From assembly GCF_046569695.1 (NCBI RefSeq), contig NZ_JBKHUI010000004.1, positions 186,001 through 250,000 on the forward strand: a stretch of 64,000 bases of DNA, given 5' to 3'. The notes beneath the pieces are model-generated. The model was not told the DNA's origin and did not search any database. It saw only the letters and a program-made list of their open reading frames with translations. How positions within the stretch are numbered: position 1 is the stretch's first letter; every line of letters begins with the position of its first letter. The translations under genes and the position numbers were made by a program. This document shows positions 33,949-42,668 of the stretch, one piece after another. Source of the DNA: Kluyvera sp046569695 (GTDB lineage: Bacteria > Pseudomonadota > Gammaproteobacteria > Enterobacterales > Enterobacteriaceae).

Positions 33949-34193
33949 CTTTAGCCGGATAATAACTAAAAAAACCCTACAATTTAGAATTTAATAGCAC
34001 CTAATAGGCGTTTCAACGGCAATTATCAAATTAATAAACTGCAAATTAATTTAAAAACAATATATTTCAATATCACATATCGCATCAGACGCTATTTTTG
34101 CCCGTGGGATTTCGTTGCGTATTTCTGTGCGGAAAAAGAAAAGATCTGCAATGATGTCAGATAGTCACACTCAAATAGGGAAGGATGAGCGTC

Positions 34194-35138
34194 ATGGCGC
34201 ATAGGCATGATTCACACTCGCACAGTACGCAGAATGATGGCAACGCCCATCGTTTATTGCTGGCTTTTGGGGTAACCGCTGGTTTTATGGTCGTCGAGGC
34301 GATTGGCGGGATTGTCTCCGGGTCGCTGGCGCTGCTCGCCGATGCCGGGCATATGCTGACCGATTCAGCCGCGTTATTGTTCGCGCTGCTGGCAGTGCGC
34401 TTTGCCAGCCGGCCACCGAGCGGGCGTCACACCTTCGGCTGGCTGCGTCTCACCACCCTCGCCGCCTTCGTCAACGCCATCGCCCTGCTGTTTATCATCA
34501 TCCTGATTGTCTGGGAGGCCGTGCAGCGCTTCTATCATCCGCAACCGGTAGCAGGCGTCACCATGATGGTCATTGCGGTCGCAGGCCTGCTGGCAAATAT
34601 TCTGGCCTTCTGGATTTTGCATCGCGGTAGCGAAGAGAAAAACCTGAACGTGCGCGCAGCGGCGCTGCATGTGATGGGGGATTTACTGGGTTCAGTGGGT
34701 GCGATTGTGGCGGCAGTGGTTATCATGACCACCGGCTGGACGCCCATCGATCCGATTCTCTCGGTGCTGGTCTCCTGCCTGGTACTACGTAGCGCCTGGT
34801 CGTTGCTGAAAGAGAGTATGAACGAACTGCTGGAGGGGGCGCCGCAGTCAATCGACGTGGCGGCGTTAAAGCGTAATATGCGCCGTTCACTGCCTGAAGT
34901 GCGCGACGTGCACCATGTACACGTCTGGCTGGTCGGTGAAAAACCGCTGATGACGCTACACGTTCAGGTGGTACCGCCACACGATCATGATGCACTGCTG
35001 GATCGTATTCATCATTTTCTCGAAGAGCACTATCAAATCGATCATGCAACGGTGCAGATGGAATACCAGCCCTGTAGCGGCCCGGAATGCCACCTTAACG
35101 AGGCGCATTCCGAACACGGGCATCATTACCACCATTAA
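34194..35138 (+). CDS. zitB: Zinc efflux transporter ZitB (CDF family)
   Basis: A cation-diffusion-facilitator antiporter exporting Zn2+ from the cytoplasm. It has 314 aa from the ATG at 34194, which lies nine bases after AAGG; an ATG three codons upstream touches that Shine-Dalgarno and is less likely. Six membrane helices occupy about 20-215. The metal-site pairs are in LLADAGHMLTD and AALHVMGDLLG. The N-terminus (HRHDSHSHS) and C-terminus (HSEHGHHYHH) are His-rich. It is convergent with pnuC, overlapping it by four bases. Confidence 0.94.
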   Translation: MAHRHDSHSHSTQNDGNAHRLLLAFGVTAGFMVVEAIGGIVSGSLALLADAGHMLTDSAALLFALLAVRFASRPPSGRHTFGWLRLTTLAAFVNAIALLFIIILIVWEAVQRFYHPQPVAGVTMMVIAVAGLLANILAFWILHRGSEEKNLNVRAAALHVMGDLLGSVGAIVAAVVIMTTGWTPIDPILSVLVSCLVLRSAWSLLKESMNELLEGAPQSIDVAALKRNMRRSLPEVRDVHHVHVWLVGEKPLMTLHVQVVPPHDHDALLDRIHHFLEEHYQIDHATVQMEYQPCSGPECHLNEAHSEHGHHYHH

Positions 35139-35854
35139 TGGGACAGCGCGCGAGAACCCCGTTCACGTGCGCTATTCATCCACATCCGGCTGCCGTTGAG
35201 CGCGATGAAGGTCAGGATCAGATATTCCAGCGCCATAGCGTAAACCCCTTGCAAGGCAAAAATCGCCACGCTGATAACGTTAATGATCACCCACAGCAGC
35301 CAGTTCTCGACGTATTTGCGGGTCATCAGCACCATCGCGGCAATCGACAGCACCATCATGCTGGAGTCCCAGAACGGGAACGCATCCGGCTGCAGCGTTG
35401 GCATCACCACATTCATGCCCATTCCCTGCATCACGTTAACCGCAACCCGCGTGAGCACGGCGAAAACGGGGTCAATGTAGAGCGTCATCAGCGCAATCGC
35501 GACTACGCACGCTGCCAGCCAGCCCAGAGCCTTCGGCAATGGCAGCCAGCGGATTTGTAGCTCAGCTTCATTCTGGCTGGTCTGACGCGACCACGCGTAC
35601 CAGCCGTAAAGGTTGGCCGCAAAAAAGAACAGCTGCAACAGCAGACTAGCGTAGAGCTGAATCTGGAAAAAGATGATCGCAAACAGCGTGACGTTGATCA
35701 GGCCAAACAGGTAGTTCACGATCTTTTCAAGGCTTGCCAACCAGATACAGAGCAGCCCGGCAACCGTCCCTACCGCTTCTATCCACGAGAGGTCGTAGCC
35801 TCCCGCGCCCAGCGGTATATGAACCAGAATGTTTTGCGTACTAAAGAAATCCAT
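35135..35854 (-). CDS. pnuC: Nicotinamide riboside transporter PnuC
   Basis: A 239-aa inner-membrane transporter with about seven helices, equal in length to E. coli PnuC. It facilitates nicotinamide riboside entry, trapped afterwards by phosphorylation. The family motif region YGWYAW near residue 93 and GYDLSWIEAVGTVAGLLCIW near the N-terminus (20 residues shown) are present. It follows nadA by 23 bases, making an NAD-precursor operon under NadR. Its last codons overlap the end of zitB. Confidence 0.94.
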   Translation of the reverse strand: MDFFSTQNILVHIPLGAGGYDLSWIEAVGTVAGLLCIWLASLEKIVNYLFGLINVTLFAIIFFQIQLYASLLLQLFFFAANLYGWYAWSRQTSQNEAELQIRWLPLPKALGWLAACVVAIALMTLYIDPVFAVLTRVAVNVMQGMGMNVVMPTLQPDAFPFWDSSMMVLSIAAMVLMTRKYVENWLLWVIINVISVAIFALQGVYAMALEYLILTFIALNGSRMWMNSARERGSRALSH

Positions 35855-35877
35855 TTTAACTCCAGCGCGTTAGAGGT

Positions 35878-36921
35878 TTACCCTCGTAGTGTAGCCGCAA
35901 AATCCAGCATCCGGTTCAGCGGAACCAGTGCGCCCTGACGCAGTTGTTCATCGACGTGGATCTCATGGGCATGGCCGCCGTTCTCCAGACCTTCAGCAAT
36001 GGCCTTCAGGCCGTTCATCGCCATCCACGGGCAGTGTGCACAGGTGCGGCAGGTTGCCCCTTCACCGGCGGTTGGCGCTTCGAACAGCTCTTTATCCGGC
36101 ACGGCCTGCTGCATTTTGTAGAAGATACCGCGATCGGTTGCCACGATAAGCTGCTGGTGCGGCAGCGTTTTGGCGGCATTAATCAACTGGCTGGTCGAAC
36201 CGACGGCATCGGCCATATCAACAATCGCCTGCGGGGACTCCGGATGTACCAGCACCGCTGCCTGCGGATACAGCGATTTCATACGGCTCAACGCCTGGGT
36301 TTTAAACTCGTCATGGACGATACACGCCCCCTGCCAGCACAGCACGTCTGCACCAGTCTGTTTTTGCACGTAACGGCCCAGATGGCGATCAGGTGCCCAG
36401 ATAATTTTCTCACCCAGGCTATCGAGGTGTTCGATAAGCTCAACGGCGATACTTGAGGTCACCACCCAGTCAGCACGTGCTTTCACCGCCGCCGAGGTGT
36501 TGGCATAGACCACCACGGTGCGGTCAGGATGGGCATCGCAGAAAGCATTGAACTCGTCAATAGGACAGCCCAGGTCGAGCGAACATTCAGCATTCAGCGT
36601 CGGCATCAGAACCGTTTTTTCCGGGCTGAGAATTTTTGCGGTTTCGCCCATAAAACGGACGCCTGCCACCAGAAGCGTTGAGGCCGGGTGTTTTGCCCCG
36701 AAGCGCGCCATCTCCAATGAATCAGAAATACAGCCGCCGGTCTCTTCCGCCAGTTGTTGGATTTCGGGATCGGTGTAGTAGTGTGCCACCATGACGGCAT
36801 CACGTTCTTTAAGCAACCGCTTGATTTTCTCGCGATAAAATTGCTTCTCATCGAAACTTAACGGAACAGGCTTCGTCGGGAACGGATAAATTGCGGCTTC
36901 TGGGTCAAACATCACGCTCAT
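35878..36921 (-). CDS. nadA: Quinolinate synthase NadA
   Basis: A [4Fe-4S] enzyme that condenses iminoaspartate (from NadB) with dihydroxyacetone phosphate to give quinolinate for NAD synthesis. It has 347 aa from the ATG at 36921 (MSVMFDPEAAIYPFP); a second ATG one codon earlier is also possible. Cluster-ligand Cys residues lie in CSLDLGCP (about 113), CWQGAC (about 200) and CRTCAHC (about 291-297). AGAAG precedes the start. A NadR box lies about 75 bp upstream. Confidence 0.96.
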   Translation of the reverse strand: MSVMFDPEAAIYPFPTKPVPLSFDEKQFYREKIKRLLKERDAVMVAHYYTDPEIQQLAEETGGCISDSLEMARFGAKHPASTLLVAGVRFMGETAKILSPEKTVLMPTLNAECSLDLGCPIDEFNAFCDAHPDRTVVVYANTSAAVKARADWVVTSSIAVELIEHLDSLGEKIIWAPDRHLGRYVQKQTGADVLCWQGACIVHDEFKTQALSRMKSLYPQAAVLVHPESPQAIVDMADAVGSTSQLINAAKTLPHQQLIVATDRGIFYKMQQAVPDKELFEAPTAGEGATCRTCAHCPWMAMNGLKAIAEGLENGGHAHEIHVDEQLRQGALVPLNRMLDFAATLRG

Positions 36922-36993
36922 CATGCTTCTCGTTTTACTGGCTTAACGAAATAAACGGTTATTCGGCGAAGATTCGCCGTTACCACGGCAATA

Positions 36994-37011
36994 TGTTTTA
37001 TATGCTAAACA
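36994..37011. promoter_or_regulatory. NadR box upstream of nadA-pnuC
   Basis: TGTTTT-ATATGC-TAAACA is a one-mismatch NadR palindrome (TGTTTA-N6-TAAACA). NadR represses nadA-pnuC when NAD is abundant. Confidence 0.8.
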
Positions 37012-37069
37012 AGATAGCCGATTCCATGAGAAAAGTCGTGGTGAATTTTGCGCCCTTCCCCGGAGTCGG

Positions 37070-37125
37070 TAAGTTGCACCTCGGCCGGGCTACAGACAAA
37101 CGCAACCGTAGCCCGACCGAGCATC
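37070..37125. repeat. REP-like palindrome between nadA and the tRNA cluster
   Basis: TCGGCCGGGCTAC and GTAGCCCGACCGA face each other, a short copy of the TAGCCCGG repeat type. Confidence 0.65.
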
Positions 37126-37172
37126 AGCGACGCTAAAATTTAAATTAAGACAGGTATCAAATCGTAGATAGC

Positions 37173-37200
37173 AAAAAAGCGCCTTTAGGGCGCTTTTTTA
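37173..37200 (-). terminator. Terminator of the Lys/Val tRNA operon
   Basis: On the minus strand, AAAAAAGCGCCCTAAAGGCG continues into CTTTTTTG, a strong terminator just after the last tRNA gene. Confidence 0.9.
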
Positions 37201-37203
37201 CAT

Positions 37204-37279
37204 TGGTGGGTCGTGCAGGATTCGAACCTGCGACCAATTGATTAAAAGTCAACTGCTCTACCAACTGAGCTAACGACCC
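37204..37279 (-). tRNA. tRNA-Lys (anticodon TTT)
   Basis: A 76-nt cloverleaf with encoded CCA, anticodon loop ACTTTTAA and T-loop GGTTCGAATCC. The acceptor stem starts GGGTCGT, as in E. coli tRNA-Lys. It is the last gene of the operon in the direction of transcription. Confidence 0.97.
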
Positions 37280-37314
37280 CTTGGGTAAGGGTTACTGCGT
37301 AAATCTTTTCAGGA

Positions 37315-37390
37315 TGGTGGGGCGTGCAGGATTCGAACCTGCGACCAATTGATTAAAAGTCAACTGCTCTACCAACTGAGCTAACGCCCC
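37315..37390 (-). tRNA. tRNA-Lys (anticodon TTT), G4:C69 variant
   Basis: The body equals the neighbouring tRNA-Lys, but the acceptor stem is GGGGCGT/ACGCCCC. Base pair 4:69 is therefore G:C instead of T:A, a paired compensatory change. Confidence 0.97.
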
Positions 37391-37437
37391 ATTAGGGTGC
37401 CGCCTGAAAGATTTTTTACTCGAGACCACCATTAAGA

Positions 37438-37513
37438 TGGTGGGGCGTGCAGGATTCGAACCTGCGACCAATTGATTAAAAGTCAACTGCTCTACCAACT
37501 GAGCTAACGCCCC
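37438..37513 (-). tRNA. tRNA-Lys (anticodon TTT), G4:C69 variant
   Basis: Identical in the mature region to the copy at 37315-37390, including the GGGGCGT acceptor stem and encoded CCA. The spacer differs. Confidence 0.97.
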
Positions 37514-37516
37514 GAG

Positions 37517-37592
37517 TGGTGGGTGATGACGGGATCGAACCGCCGACCCCCTCCTTGTAAGGGAGGTGCTCTCCCAGCTGAGCTAATCACCC
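37517..37592 (-). tRNA. tRNA-Val (anticodon TAC)
   Basis: A 76-nt tRNA starting GGGTGAT, with anticodon loop CTTACAA and encoded CCA. Only three bases separate it from the next tRNA-Lys, so processing must be precise. Confidence 0.97.
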
Positions 37593-37643
37593 GATACTGC
37601 GCTGGATACTACCTACTGCTTTCACCGTGCCCACCATAAATGA

Positions 37644-37719
37644 TGGTGGGGCGTGCAGGATTCGAACCTGCGACCAATTGATTAAAAGTCAACTGCTCTA
37701 CCAACTGAGCTAACGCCCC
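37644..37719 (-). tRNA. tRNA-Lys (anticodon TTT), G4:C69 variant
   Basis: The third copy with the GGGGCGT acceptor stem. It is two bases from the upstream tRNA-Val gene. Confidence 0.97.
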
Positions 37720-37721
37720 GG

Positions 37722-37797
37722 TGGTGGGTGATGACGGGATCGAACCGCCGACCCCCTCCTTGTAAGGGAGGTGCTCTCCCAGCTGAGCTAATCACCC
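37722..37797 (-). tRNA. tRNA-Val (anticodon TAC)
   Basis: Identical in the mature region to the tRNA-Val at 37517-37592, consistent with duplication of a Val-Lys unit. Confidence 0.97.
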
Positions 37798-37823
37798 GAT
37801 ACTACGCTGGATACTGCTTTAAG

Positions 37824-37899
37824 TGGTGGGTCGTGCAGGATTCGAACCTGCGACCAATTGATTAAAAGTCAACTGCTCTACCAACTGAGCTAACGACCC
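37824..37899 (-). tRNA. tRNA-Lys (anticodon TTT), first gene of the operon
   Basis: It has the E. coli-type GGGTCGT acceptor stem and is promoter-proximal. The order Lys-Val-Lys-Val-Lys-Lys-Lys equals E. coli lysT-valT-lysW-valZ-lysYZQ. Confidence 0.97.
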
Positions 37900-37939
37900 A
37901 CTTTTTTCGCCACTTTCAGGATGTTTGATATCCCTTGGC

Positions 37940-37978
37940 AACGGCGGCATATATTACTGAATTCAGAATTCAGCGCAA
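37940..37978 (-). promoter_or_regulatory. Promoter of the Lys/Val tRNA operon
   Basis: On the minus strand, TTGCGC (-35) and TAATAT (-10) are 16 bp apart. They are followed by a GC-rich discriminator, GCCGCCG, typical of stringently controlled stable-RNA promoters. The spacer contains the direct repeat TGAATTC TGAATTC. Confidence 0.6.
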
Positions 37979-38024
37979 CAAATATTTCGACAAAGATCAC
38001 TTAACTGCTTATGTTTCATGCGGC

Positions 38025-38054
38025 AAGACCAGAAATAAAACAATTTCTGGTCTT
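38025..38054 (-). terminator. Stem-loop at the 3' end of the tol-pal operon
   Basis: AAGACCAGAAAT and ATTTCTGGTCTT form a 12-bp perfect stem with a 6-nt loop, ten bases after the cpoB stop. No long T-run follows, so termination may be partial. Confidence 0.65.
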
Positions 38055-38064
38055 ACTTCGCGCA

Positions 38065-38868
38065 TTACAGCCCACTAAGACGTTTTTGCGCCTGCTTTGC
38101 ACCGTCAGTGCCAGGGTATTTGCTGACAACCTGCTGGTATACCGCTTTCGCTTTTGCAGTATCACCCTTGTCCTGCATGATGACCCCGACCTTAAACATG
38201 GCGTCTGCCGCCTTTGGCGACTTCGGATAGTTTTTCACCACCGACGCAAAATAGTACGCCGCATCATCTTTTTTACCCTTGTTGTAATTCAACTGGCCCA
38301 GCCAATAATTTGCGTTCGGCTGATAGGTTGAATCAGGGTATTTTTTGACGAAGTTCTGAAACGCAGCAATGGCATCATCCTGGCGAGCGTTATCCTTCAC
38401 CAGGGCGATAGCCGCGTTGTAATCGGTATTGGCATCACCCGTCTGTACCGGCACACCAGAAGCTGCTGCAGGGGCATTACCGCCCGCAGATGCTGCTGGA
38501 GCCGCCGCTGCAGGCGCTGCACCGCTCTGGTCGCCCGTTGCTGGAGCCGCACTGCCGCCGCCGTTCAGGCTGTCAATCTGCAGCATAATCTGCTTTTGAC
38601 GATCGACGACCTGATTCAGCTGGTACTGACTTTCCTGGATCTGTCCGCGGAGAGCGTCAATATCAGTCTGATTATCGGAGAGTTGCTGCTGGAGTTGGGT
38701 TAAAAGCTGACTGTGAGCGTTAGAAATACGCTCGAGTTGGGTGACACGGTCTTCGACCGAGCCTGAGCCGACACTACTGATTGGCGCCTGAGCAAAAGCG
38801 GCCCAAGGGGCCGCTATGCCAACCAGTAACGACAGACTCAACATGTGATGTCTGAAGTTACTGCTCAT
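38065..38868 (-). CDS. cpoB: Cell division coordinator CpoB (YbgF)
   Basis: A periplasmic protein linking the Tol system with PBP1B at the septum. It has 267 aa (E. coli 263). The signal peptide (about 1-26) ends AAFA, followed by a coiled-coil trimerisation helix (about 34-100, heptads such as LLTQLQQQLSDNQTDIDALR, 20 residues), an Ala/Gly/Pro-rich linker and TPR repeats with KYPDSTYQPNANYWLGQL and YPKSPKAADAMFKVG. It is the last gene of ybgC-tolQRAB-pal-cpoB. The linker is slightly longer than in E. coli. Confidence 0.95.
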   Translation of the reverse strand: MSSNFRHHMLSLSLLVGIAAPWAAFAQAPISSVGSGSVEDRVTQLERISNAHSQLLTQLQQQLSDNQTDIDALRGQIQESQYQLNQVVDRQKQIMLQIDSLNGGGSAAPATGDQSGAAPAAAAPAASAGGNAPAAASGVPVQTGDANTDYNAAIALVKDNARQDDAIAAFQNFVKKYPDSTYQPNANYWLGQLNYNKGKKDDAAYYFASVVKNYPKSPKAADAMFKVGVIMQDKGDTAKAKAVYQQVVSKYPGTDGAKQAQKRLSGL

Positions 38869-38877
38869 GCAATTCTC

Positions 38878-39399
38878 TTAGTAAACCAGTACGGCACGAC
38901 GGTTTTTGGAGTAAGCCGCTTCGTCGTGACCCAGTACTGCAGGTTTTTCTTTACCGTAAGAAACGATGGAGATCTGGTCAGCAGAAACGCCTTTACCCTG
39001 CAGGTACATTTTAACAGCGTTTGCACGACGTTCACCCAGGGAGATGTTGTACTCAGGAGTACCACGTTCGTCCGCGTGACCTTCTACGGTGACTTTGTAA
39101 GATGGGTTGCTACGCAGGAAGTTAGCGTGAGCATCCAGCATCGCAGCGAAGTCAGAACGGATATCGTACTTGTCCAGATCGAAGTAAACGATGTTGTTCT
39201 GCTGCAGCTGCTGCATCTGAAGGCGAGCTTGCTCTTCAGAAGACATGTTGCCGCTACCGTTCGCATCCATACCAGTGCCGGCACCCAGCATGCCTTCGCC
39301 GCTCTGGTCATTGCTAGCGTTCTTGTTAGAAGAACATGCCGCGATTGCCATAACAGGCAGAGCGATCATCAGCCCTTTCAGCACTTTGTTCAGTTGCAT
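38878..39399 (-). CDS. pal: Peptidoglycan-associated lipoprotein Pal
   Basis: An outer-membrane lipoprotein binding meso-DAP peptidoglycan and TolB. The start at 39399 (MQLNKVLKGLMIALPVM) gives 173 aa, the E. coli length. The lipobox is IAAC with lipidated Cys22. The OmpA-like domain has YFDLDKYDIR, VEGHADERGTPEYN and LGERRANAVK. AAAGGAAT serves as Shine-Dalgarno. It sits between tolB and cpoB, nine bases before cpoB. Confidence 0.97.
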   Translation of the reverse strand: MQLNKVLKGLMIALPVMAIAACSSNKNASNDQSGEGMLGAGTGMDANGSGNMSSEEQARLQMQQLQQNNIVYFDLDKYDIRSDFAAMLDAHANFLRSNPSYKVTVEGHADERGTPEYNISLGERRANAVKMYLQGKGVSADQISIVSYGKEKPAVLGHDEAAYSKNRRAVLVY

Positions 39400-39433
39400 T
39401 TCTATGATTCCTTTAGTAATCAATTAATTATTA

Positions 39434-40726
39434 TTACAGATACGGCGACCAGGCAGGGAATTTGACCTGTCCATCAGTTGCCGGAAGACGCGCTTTGAAA
39501 CGCCCATCTGTAGAAACCAGATTCAGCACGGATCCCATCCCCTGAGAAGAGCTGTAGATAACCATAGTGCCGTTAGGTGCCAGACTTGGCGTTTCGTCCA
39601 GGAACGTTGACGACAGTACTTGTACGCCACCCGCTACCAGATCCTGCTTAGCAATGTGCTGCTGGCCGTTAGCCGAGCTGACCATTACCATAAACTTGCC
39701 GTCGCTGCTGACATCAGCATCCTGGTTCTGTGAACCTTCCCAGGTAATACGCTGCGGAGCACCGCCGTTGACGTTAACTTTATACACCTGCGGACGACCT
39801 GCCAGGTCAGAGGTGAAGGCCAGGTTCTGGCTGTCCGGGAACCAGGTTGGTTCGGTGTTGTTGCTGCGACCGTTGGTCACTTGACGAATCTGGCCAGAGC
39901 CCAGGTCCATCACGTACAGGTTCAGGCTACCGGTTTTCGACAGTGCGAACGCCAGTTTAGAACCATCAGGCGAGAACGCTGGCGCACCGTTGTGCTGCGG
40001 GAACGAGGCAATCTGACGCACCGCGCCGTTAGCCAGGGTCTGCACCACCAGCGCTGAGCGACCGCTTTCGAATGTCACGTAAGCCACTTTAGAACCGTCT
40101 GGAGACCATGCTGGAGACATCAGCGGCTGCGGAGAACGGTGAACCACGAACTGGTTGTAGCCGTCGTAGTCAGAAACGCGCAGCTCATACGGGAACTGAC
40201 CGCCGTTGGTCTGAACAACGTAAGCGATACGGGTACGGAAAGCGCCTTTGATGCCCGTCAGCTTCTCGAACACTTCGTCACTGGCAGTATGACCGGCATA
40301 GCGCAGCCACTGCTTGTTAACTTTATAGGTGTTCTGTGCCAGCACGGTACCTGGGGCACCGCCGGTATCCACCAGCTGATAAGAGACATTATAGCTGCCG
40401 TCAGCGTTAGGGCTTACCTGGCCCACAACAACGGCATCAATGCCCAGCGCAGACCATGCGGCTGGCTGAACTTCCTGAGCGCTGCCCGGCTGCTGTGGCA
40501 GACGTGAACGATCTAATGGGTTAAATTTCCCGCTGTTACGCAGGTCGGCGCCCACAATGCCGCCGATATCTTCAGGCGCAGCACCTGGCCCCGCCCACTG
40601 GAAAGGAACAACGCCAATTGGGCGTGCCGAGTCCACCCCCTGGGTGATCTCGATACGTACTTCTGCGTGCAGCACGGCTGCCCACAGCATCAGAAAACCA
40701 AACGCAACTCGTAATGCCTGCTTCAT
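39434..40726 (-). CDS. tolB: Tol-Pal system protein TolB
   Basis: A periplasmic beta-propeller that shuttles between Pal and TolA during cell-envelope constriction. It has 430 aa from the ATG at 40726, favoured by GGGAGA six bases upstream; the ATG one codon earlier is too close. The signal peptide ends VLHA (residue 21), leaving EVRIEIT, the TolA-binding mature N-terminus. Repeats of the form SPDGSKLAF/AYVTF and PTWFPDSQNLAFTSD mark the propeller blades. Confidence 0.96.
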   Translation of the reverse strand: MKQALRVAFGFLMLWAAVLHAEVRIEITQGVDSARPIGVVPFQWAGPGAAPEDIGGIVGADLRNSGKFNPLDRSRLPQQPGSAQEVQPAAWSALGIDAVVVGQVSPNADGSYNVSYQLVDTGGAPGTVLAQNTYKVNKQWLRYAGHTASDEVFEKLTGIKGAFRTRIAYVVQTNGGQFPYELRVSDYDGYNQFVVHRSPQPLMSPAWSPDGSKVAYVTFESGRSALVVQTLANGAVRQIASFPQHNGAPAFSPDGSKLAFALSKTGSLNLYVMDLGSGQIRQVTNGRSNNTEPTWFPDSQNLAFTSDLAGRPQVYKVNVNGGAPQRITWEGSQNQDADVSSDGKFMVMVSSANGQQHIAKQDLVAGGVQVLSSTFLDETPSLAPNGTMVIYSSSQGMGSVLNLVSTDGRFKARLPATDGQVKFPAWSPYL

Positions 40727-40858
40727 CATTTCTCCCTTATCCAGGCGGAAAGCCCACGATAATTTAGCAGAATGTTAACAAACTAAAATACACAAAACTA
40801 CCAAAACCCACCGGCGTCCGAAGATACTTTTCCCCCGCCGGAGCGGGGAAAATTATGC

Positions 40859-42139
40859 TTACGGCTTGAAGTCCAGCGGTGCATTTTTAAACACTTCATA
40901 TACTGCCTGGCTCGGTGGTTTTGGAATCTTCGCCTGACGGGCTGCAGCAAGTGCGGCCTGACAAAGTGCGGGATCGCCACCCTCAGACTGAATGTCCAGC
41001 AACAGGCCGTCAGAGGCGAGTTTTATACGCAACGTACAGGTTTTGCCTGCATAGGACGAAGCGTCGTAGAACTTGCTCTCAATAGCAGATTTAATCTGCC
41101 CAGCATAGTTGCTGATATCCGCGCCTGACGCGCCATTATTTTTAGTATTACCACTCCCTGCTGCGGAAGCATTGTTACCTTTCGCTCCGCCGCCGGTTTT
41201 CGGTGCATTCTTACCAGAACTGAGGTCGCCCAGCAGGTCGTCAACGCCGGAAGAAGCAGCGGCTTTCTCAGCGGCAGCTTTCTTCGCGGCTGCTGCTTTA
41301 TCAGCTGCAGCTTTCTTGTCCGCCGCGGCTTTTTCAGCAGCGGCAGCTTTCTTATCTGCAGCCGCTTTAGCAGCAGCGGCGGCCTTATCAGCAGCAGCTT
41401 TTTCAGCGGCAGCAGCAGCCTTCTCGGCGGCTGCGGCGGCTTTCTCTTCCGCAGCTTTTTCAGCAGCTGCTTTCTTCGCGGCTTCAGCTGCCGCTTTCTT
41501 CTCGGCATCCGCAGCCGCTTTCGCGGCGGCAGCTTCGGCGACCTTTTTAGCATCGGCTGCAGCTTTCGCCGCTTCCGCTTCTGCTTTTTTCTGCGCATCG
41601 GCAGCGGCTTTTTTCGCAGCTTCCGCTGCCACTTTTGCCTGAGCATCCGCTTTTGCTTTAGCATCAGCGGCCGCTTTCACCGCCGCATCAGCGGCGGCTT
41701 TCGCCTGGGCATCTGCCTTCGCTTTTGCATCGGCCGCGGCTTTCGCTGCAGCCTCTTCAGCCTGCTTCTGCTGCTGTTGTGCTTCTTTGGCCGCTTCCTG
41801 AGCCTGTAAACGCTCTTTTTCCAGCGCTTTTAAACGTTCCTGTTCGGCAGCCTGTTTTTCACGTAACTCTTCAGCCTGCTGCTGAGCCTGCTTTTCACGT
41901 TGCTCTTGCGCACGTTTCGAGCTGGATTGCTGCTGCTGTTGACGATTATAGTTCTCAACGACCGCGCCGGGATCGACCATGACGGCGTCGATGGACGAAC
42001 CGCCACCGCCGCCCGCAGAAGCCTCTATATGCTCATCGAACGAGCTCCAGATCAGCGCCGCAAATAGAATGACGTGCAGCACTGCTGAAATAATTATCGC
42101 TCGTTTAAGCTTGTCGTTTTGTTCGGTTGCCTTTGACAC
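40859..42139 (-). CDS. tolA: Tol-Pal system inner-membrane protein TolA
   Basis: Spans the periplasm and couples TolQR proton-motive energy to TolB-Pal. The start is a GTG at 42139 (VSKATEQNDKLKR), the site used in E. coli, giving 426 aa against 421. Domain I has the membrane helix with SAVLHVILFAAL (about 17-28). Domain II (about 50-310) is a long Ala/Lys/Gln helix of repeats such as KAAADAKAKADAQA. Domain III (about 320-426) has KTCTLRIKLASDG and the disulfide Cys pair. Repeat number in domain II differs from E. coli. Confidence 0.95.
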   Translation of the reverse strand: MSKATEQNDKLKRAIIISAVLHVILFAALIWSSFDEHIEASAGGGGGSSIDAVMVDPGAVVENYNRQQQQQSSSKRAQEQREKQAQQQAEELREKQAAEQERLKALEKERLQAQEAAKEAQQQQKQAEEAAAKAAADAKAKADAQAKAAADAAVKAAADAKAKADAQAKVAAEAAKKAAADAQKKAEAEAAKAAADAKKVAEAAAAKAAADAEKKAAAEAAKKAAAEKAAEEKAAAAAEKAAAAAEKAAADKAAAAAKAAADKKAAAAEKAAADKKAAADKAAAAKKAAAEKAAASSGVDDLLGDLSSGKNAPKTGGGAKGNNASAAGSGNTKNNGASGADISNYAGQIKSAIESKFYDASSYAGKTCTLRIKLASDGLLLDIQSEGGDPALCQAALAAARQAKIPKPPSQAVYEVFKNAPLDFKP

Positions 42140-42236
42140 TCTCGGTTCCCAAAAACTGTTCACCCGTTACTTAGCAACGCGCGTAACAGGCCGGAGGCGG
42201 CCTGTCACCCTGCGCGTTTGCGCGGCATATCGCAGG

Positions 42237-42665
42237 TTAAATTGGCTGAGTCATTAACCCGACCGATTTCACCCCGGCGCTGTGTAACAGGTTAAGCGCT
42301 TTAATTATTTCATCGTAAGGCACGTCTTTCGCGCCCCCAATTAAGAAGACCGTTTTCGGATTCGCCTCTAACCGGCGCTGCGCTTCTGCAACAACCTGTT
42401 CAGGTGGCAGTTGCGGCATCTTCTCCTGACCGACGTTCACGCTGTACTGTCCGACACCGGACACTTCAACGATAACCGGCGGTTCATCGTTACTGCTCAC
42501 CGCCTGCGATTCAGTTGCATCAGGAAGATCCACTTCCACGCTCTGCGTAATGATCGGCGCTGTCGCCATAAAGATCAGCAGCAGTACCAACAACACATCC
42601 AGCAGCGGAACGATGTTAATTTCGGACTTCAGTTCGCGACGCCCGCGTCCACGTGCTCTGGCCAT
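42237..42665 (-). CDS. tolR: Tol-Pal system protein TolR
   Basis: An ExbD-family subunit of the TolQR proton channel, 142 aa as in E. coli. A cytoplasmic basic N-terminus (RARGRGRRELKSE) precedes one membrane helix with the essential Asp23 in IVPLLDVLLVLL, then a periplasmic domain that includes VFLIGGAKDVPYDEII. It starts three bases after tolQ. About 100 bases lie between it and tolA. Confidence 0.97.
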   Translation of the reverse strand: MARARGRGRRELKSEINIVPLLDVLLVLLLIFMATAPIITQSVEVDLPDATESQAVSSNDEPPVIVEVSGVGQYSVNVGQEKMPQLPPEQVVAEAQRRLEANPKTVFLIGGAKDVPYDEIIKALNLLHSAGVKSVGLMTQPI

Positions 42666-42668
42666 GGC

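Noticed and set aside
37204..37899. Regularly spaced near-identical repeats that could suggest a CRISPR array
   Set aside because: The repeats are 76-nt tRNA genes with cloverleaf folding and encoded CCA. Spacers vary from 2 to 50 bases.
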